Source of the DNA: Sinorhizobium meliloti
Lineage (GTDB): Bacteria; Pseudomonadota; Alphaproteobacteria; Rhizobiales; Rhizobiaceae
DNA length: 64,000 nt
Assembly (NCBI RefSeq): GCF_035610345.1
Contig: NZ_CP141212.1
Span: forward strand, 2,299,976-2,363,975
Direction of reading: 5' to 3'
In this document: piece by piece, positions 63,465 through 64,000 of the stretch
Layout: each line of letters opens with the position of its first letter
Numbering within the stretch: the stretch's first letter is position 1
Program-made: the position numbers and the translations under genes
The notes under the pieces: generated by a model
Databases searched by the model: none
What the model saw: only the letters and a program-made list of their open reading frames with translations
Told to the model about the DNA's origin: nothing

Positions 63465-63827
63465 TCAAGCCCTCGCCCGATGCGAAAGGACGTTCACGAT
63501 ATTGCCGAACGGATCGCGCAGAAAGAACCGGCGCACGCCCCAGCTTTCGTCGGTGATATCGTAGACGATCTCCACACCGGCGGCCGTGGCGCGGTGATAG
63601 GTTTCGTCCACGTCATCCACCTCGATCGAGAGCGCCGGGACCGGCGTTCCGGACCCGCCTTCGGTGGCGAAACTCACCTGCGGCATGGCGGAGCGGCCAA
63701 CCGCCGCAAATGTAACGATCCAGCCGTGATCCATCACCACCTCCAGGCCGAGCAGGTCCGCATAGAACCGCTGCGCCTGAAGCGGATCGGACACCTGAAG
63801 ATTAGGAACGATGCGTCGTACTGTCAT
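63465..63827 (-). CDS. VOC-family (glyoxalase/bleomycin-resistance-like) protein
   Basis: 120 aa, one glyoxalase fold: VPNLQVSDPLQAQRFYADLLGLEVVMDHGWIVTFA at the N-terminus and WGVRRFFLRDPFGNIVNVLSH at the C-terminus. It likely binds a divalent metal; specific activity unknown. Its ATG overlaps the stop of the TetR-type gene (ATGA), so the pair is one operon and may be a self-regulated detoxification unit. Confidence 0.88.
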   Translation of the reverse strand: MTVRRIVPNLQVSDPLQAQRFYADLLGLEVVMDHGWIVTFAAVGRSAMPQVSFATEGGSGTPVPALSIEVDDVDETYHRATAAGVEIVYDITDESWGVRRFFLRDPFGNIVNVLSHRARA

Positions 63828-64000
63828 TCGACCCTCCCGATTGTCCGCTCCGATAGCGCCAGCTTGACGAGCGAGGCCGCGGCCGTCCCCGCCGTCTCCA
63901 TATAGCTCGGATCACGGTGGAGCAGAACGACGGCGAAGCTGCCGTCGAGGAGCAACAGGACCTGCCGCGCGAGCGCTTCCGCGTCCACGATCCCTTCTGC
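63824..64000 (-). CDS. TetR-family regulator, C-terminal fragment (5' end beyond window)
   Basis: 58 residues are visible to the stop at 63824, including VLLLLDGSFAVVLLHRD and MEGTAGTAAASLVKLAL-like helices (read as METAGTAAASLVKLAL), typical of a TetR ligand-binding C-terminus. The HTH is outside the window. Stop overlaps the VOC gene start. Confidence 0.7.
   Translation of the reverse strand, partial: AEGIVDAEALARQVLLLLDGSFAVVLLHRDPSYMETAGTAAASLVKLALSERTIGRVE

Overview
The window is GC-rich, densely coded DNA typical of an alphaproteobacterium of the Rhizobiaceae, most likely Sinorhizobium/Ensifer. The signs are many ABC importers with periplasmic binding proteins, Tat-type signal peptides, RIME-like palindromic intergenic repeats, IRO-type (TGA-N9-TCA) iron boxes, a fused carnitine dehydrogenase/thioesterase, and a fhuA-fhuF-fhuP-like order that I recall from the S. 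meliloti chromosome. That recollection cannot be checked here. There are no rRNA or tRNA genes, CRISPR arrays, transposases or phage genes; this is catabolic and transport territory.

Layout. (1) 1-6.2 kb, minus strand: SorC-type regulator, Tat-exported sugar-binding protein, two permeases and two ATPases (the last cut by the window edge). The first ATPase has degenerate catalytic motifs. (2) 6.4-12.3 kb: a divergent LuxR-type regulator, then a polyamine-type ABC importer (ATPase, binding protein, two permeases) and a short-chain dehydrogenase. (3) 12.4-20.3 kb: a complete-looking gamma-butyrobetaine/carnitine-to-glycine-betaine module: CdhR-like AraC regulator, BKACE enzyme, carnitine dehydrogenase-thioesterase fusion, acyl-CoA dehydrogenase, ATP-grasp CoA ligase and enoyl-CoA hydratase. 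(4) 20.6-30.4 kb: a dipeptide-type ABC importer with two closely related binding proteins, an XRE regulator and a CocE/X-Pro-peptidase-type hydrolase. (5) 30.4-40.5 kb: ACT-domain protein, HSL-type esterase, dihydroxyacetone kinase and a two-ATPase sugar ABC operon with a small membrane protein, opposed by a LacI regulator with twin operators between them. (6) 40.6-47.2 kb: LysR regulator, second polyamine-type ABC importer and a PatD-like gamma-aminobutyraldehyde dehydrogenase. (7) 47.2-52.3 kb: hydroxamate-siderophore receptor, FhuF reductase and binding protein behind two IRO boxes, then a small membrane protein of unknown function. (8) 52.3-59.9 kb: an MttB-superfamily methyltransferase (no in-frame amber codon) and two 815-residue dimethylglycine/sarcosine-dehydrogenase-like flavoproteins, opposed by a LysR gene. 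(9) 59.9-64 kb: membrane alpha/beta-hydrolase, Cys/Met-metabolism PLP enzyme, a small hypothetical, a VOC protein and the end of a TetR regulator.

The common theme is uptake and breakdown of methylated amines, polyamine-like compounds, peptides and small polyols. Carnitine breakdown would yield glycine betaine. The MttB/flavoprotein operon could demethylate a related compound and pass one-carbon units to tetrahydrofolate. In four of the ABC operons the binding-protein gene is separated from the next gene by hairpins or RIME-like palindromes, while downstream genes overlap or nearly abut. That arrangement fits overexpression of the binding protein. Local regulators sit beside inverted repeats that are good operator candidates (SorC, CdhR, XRE, LacI, LysR).
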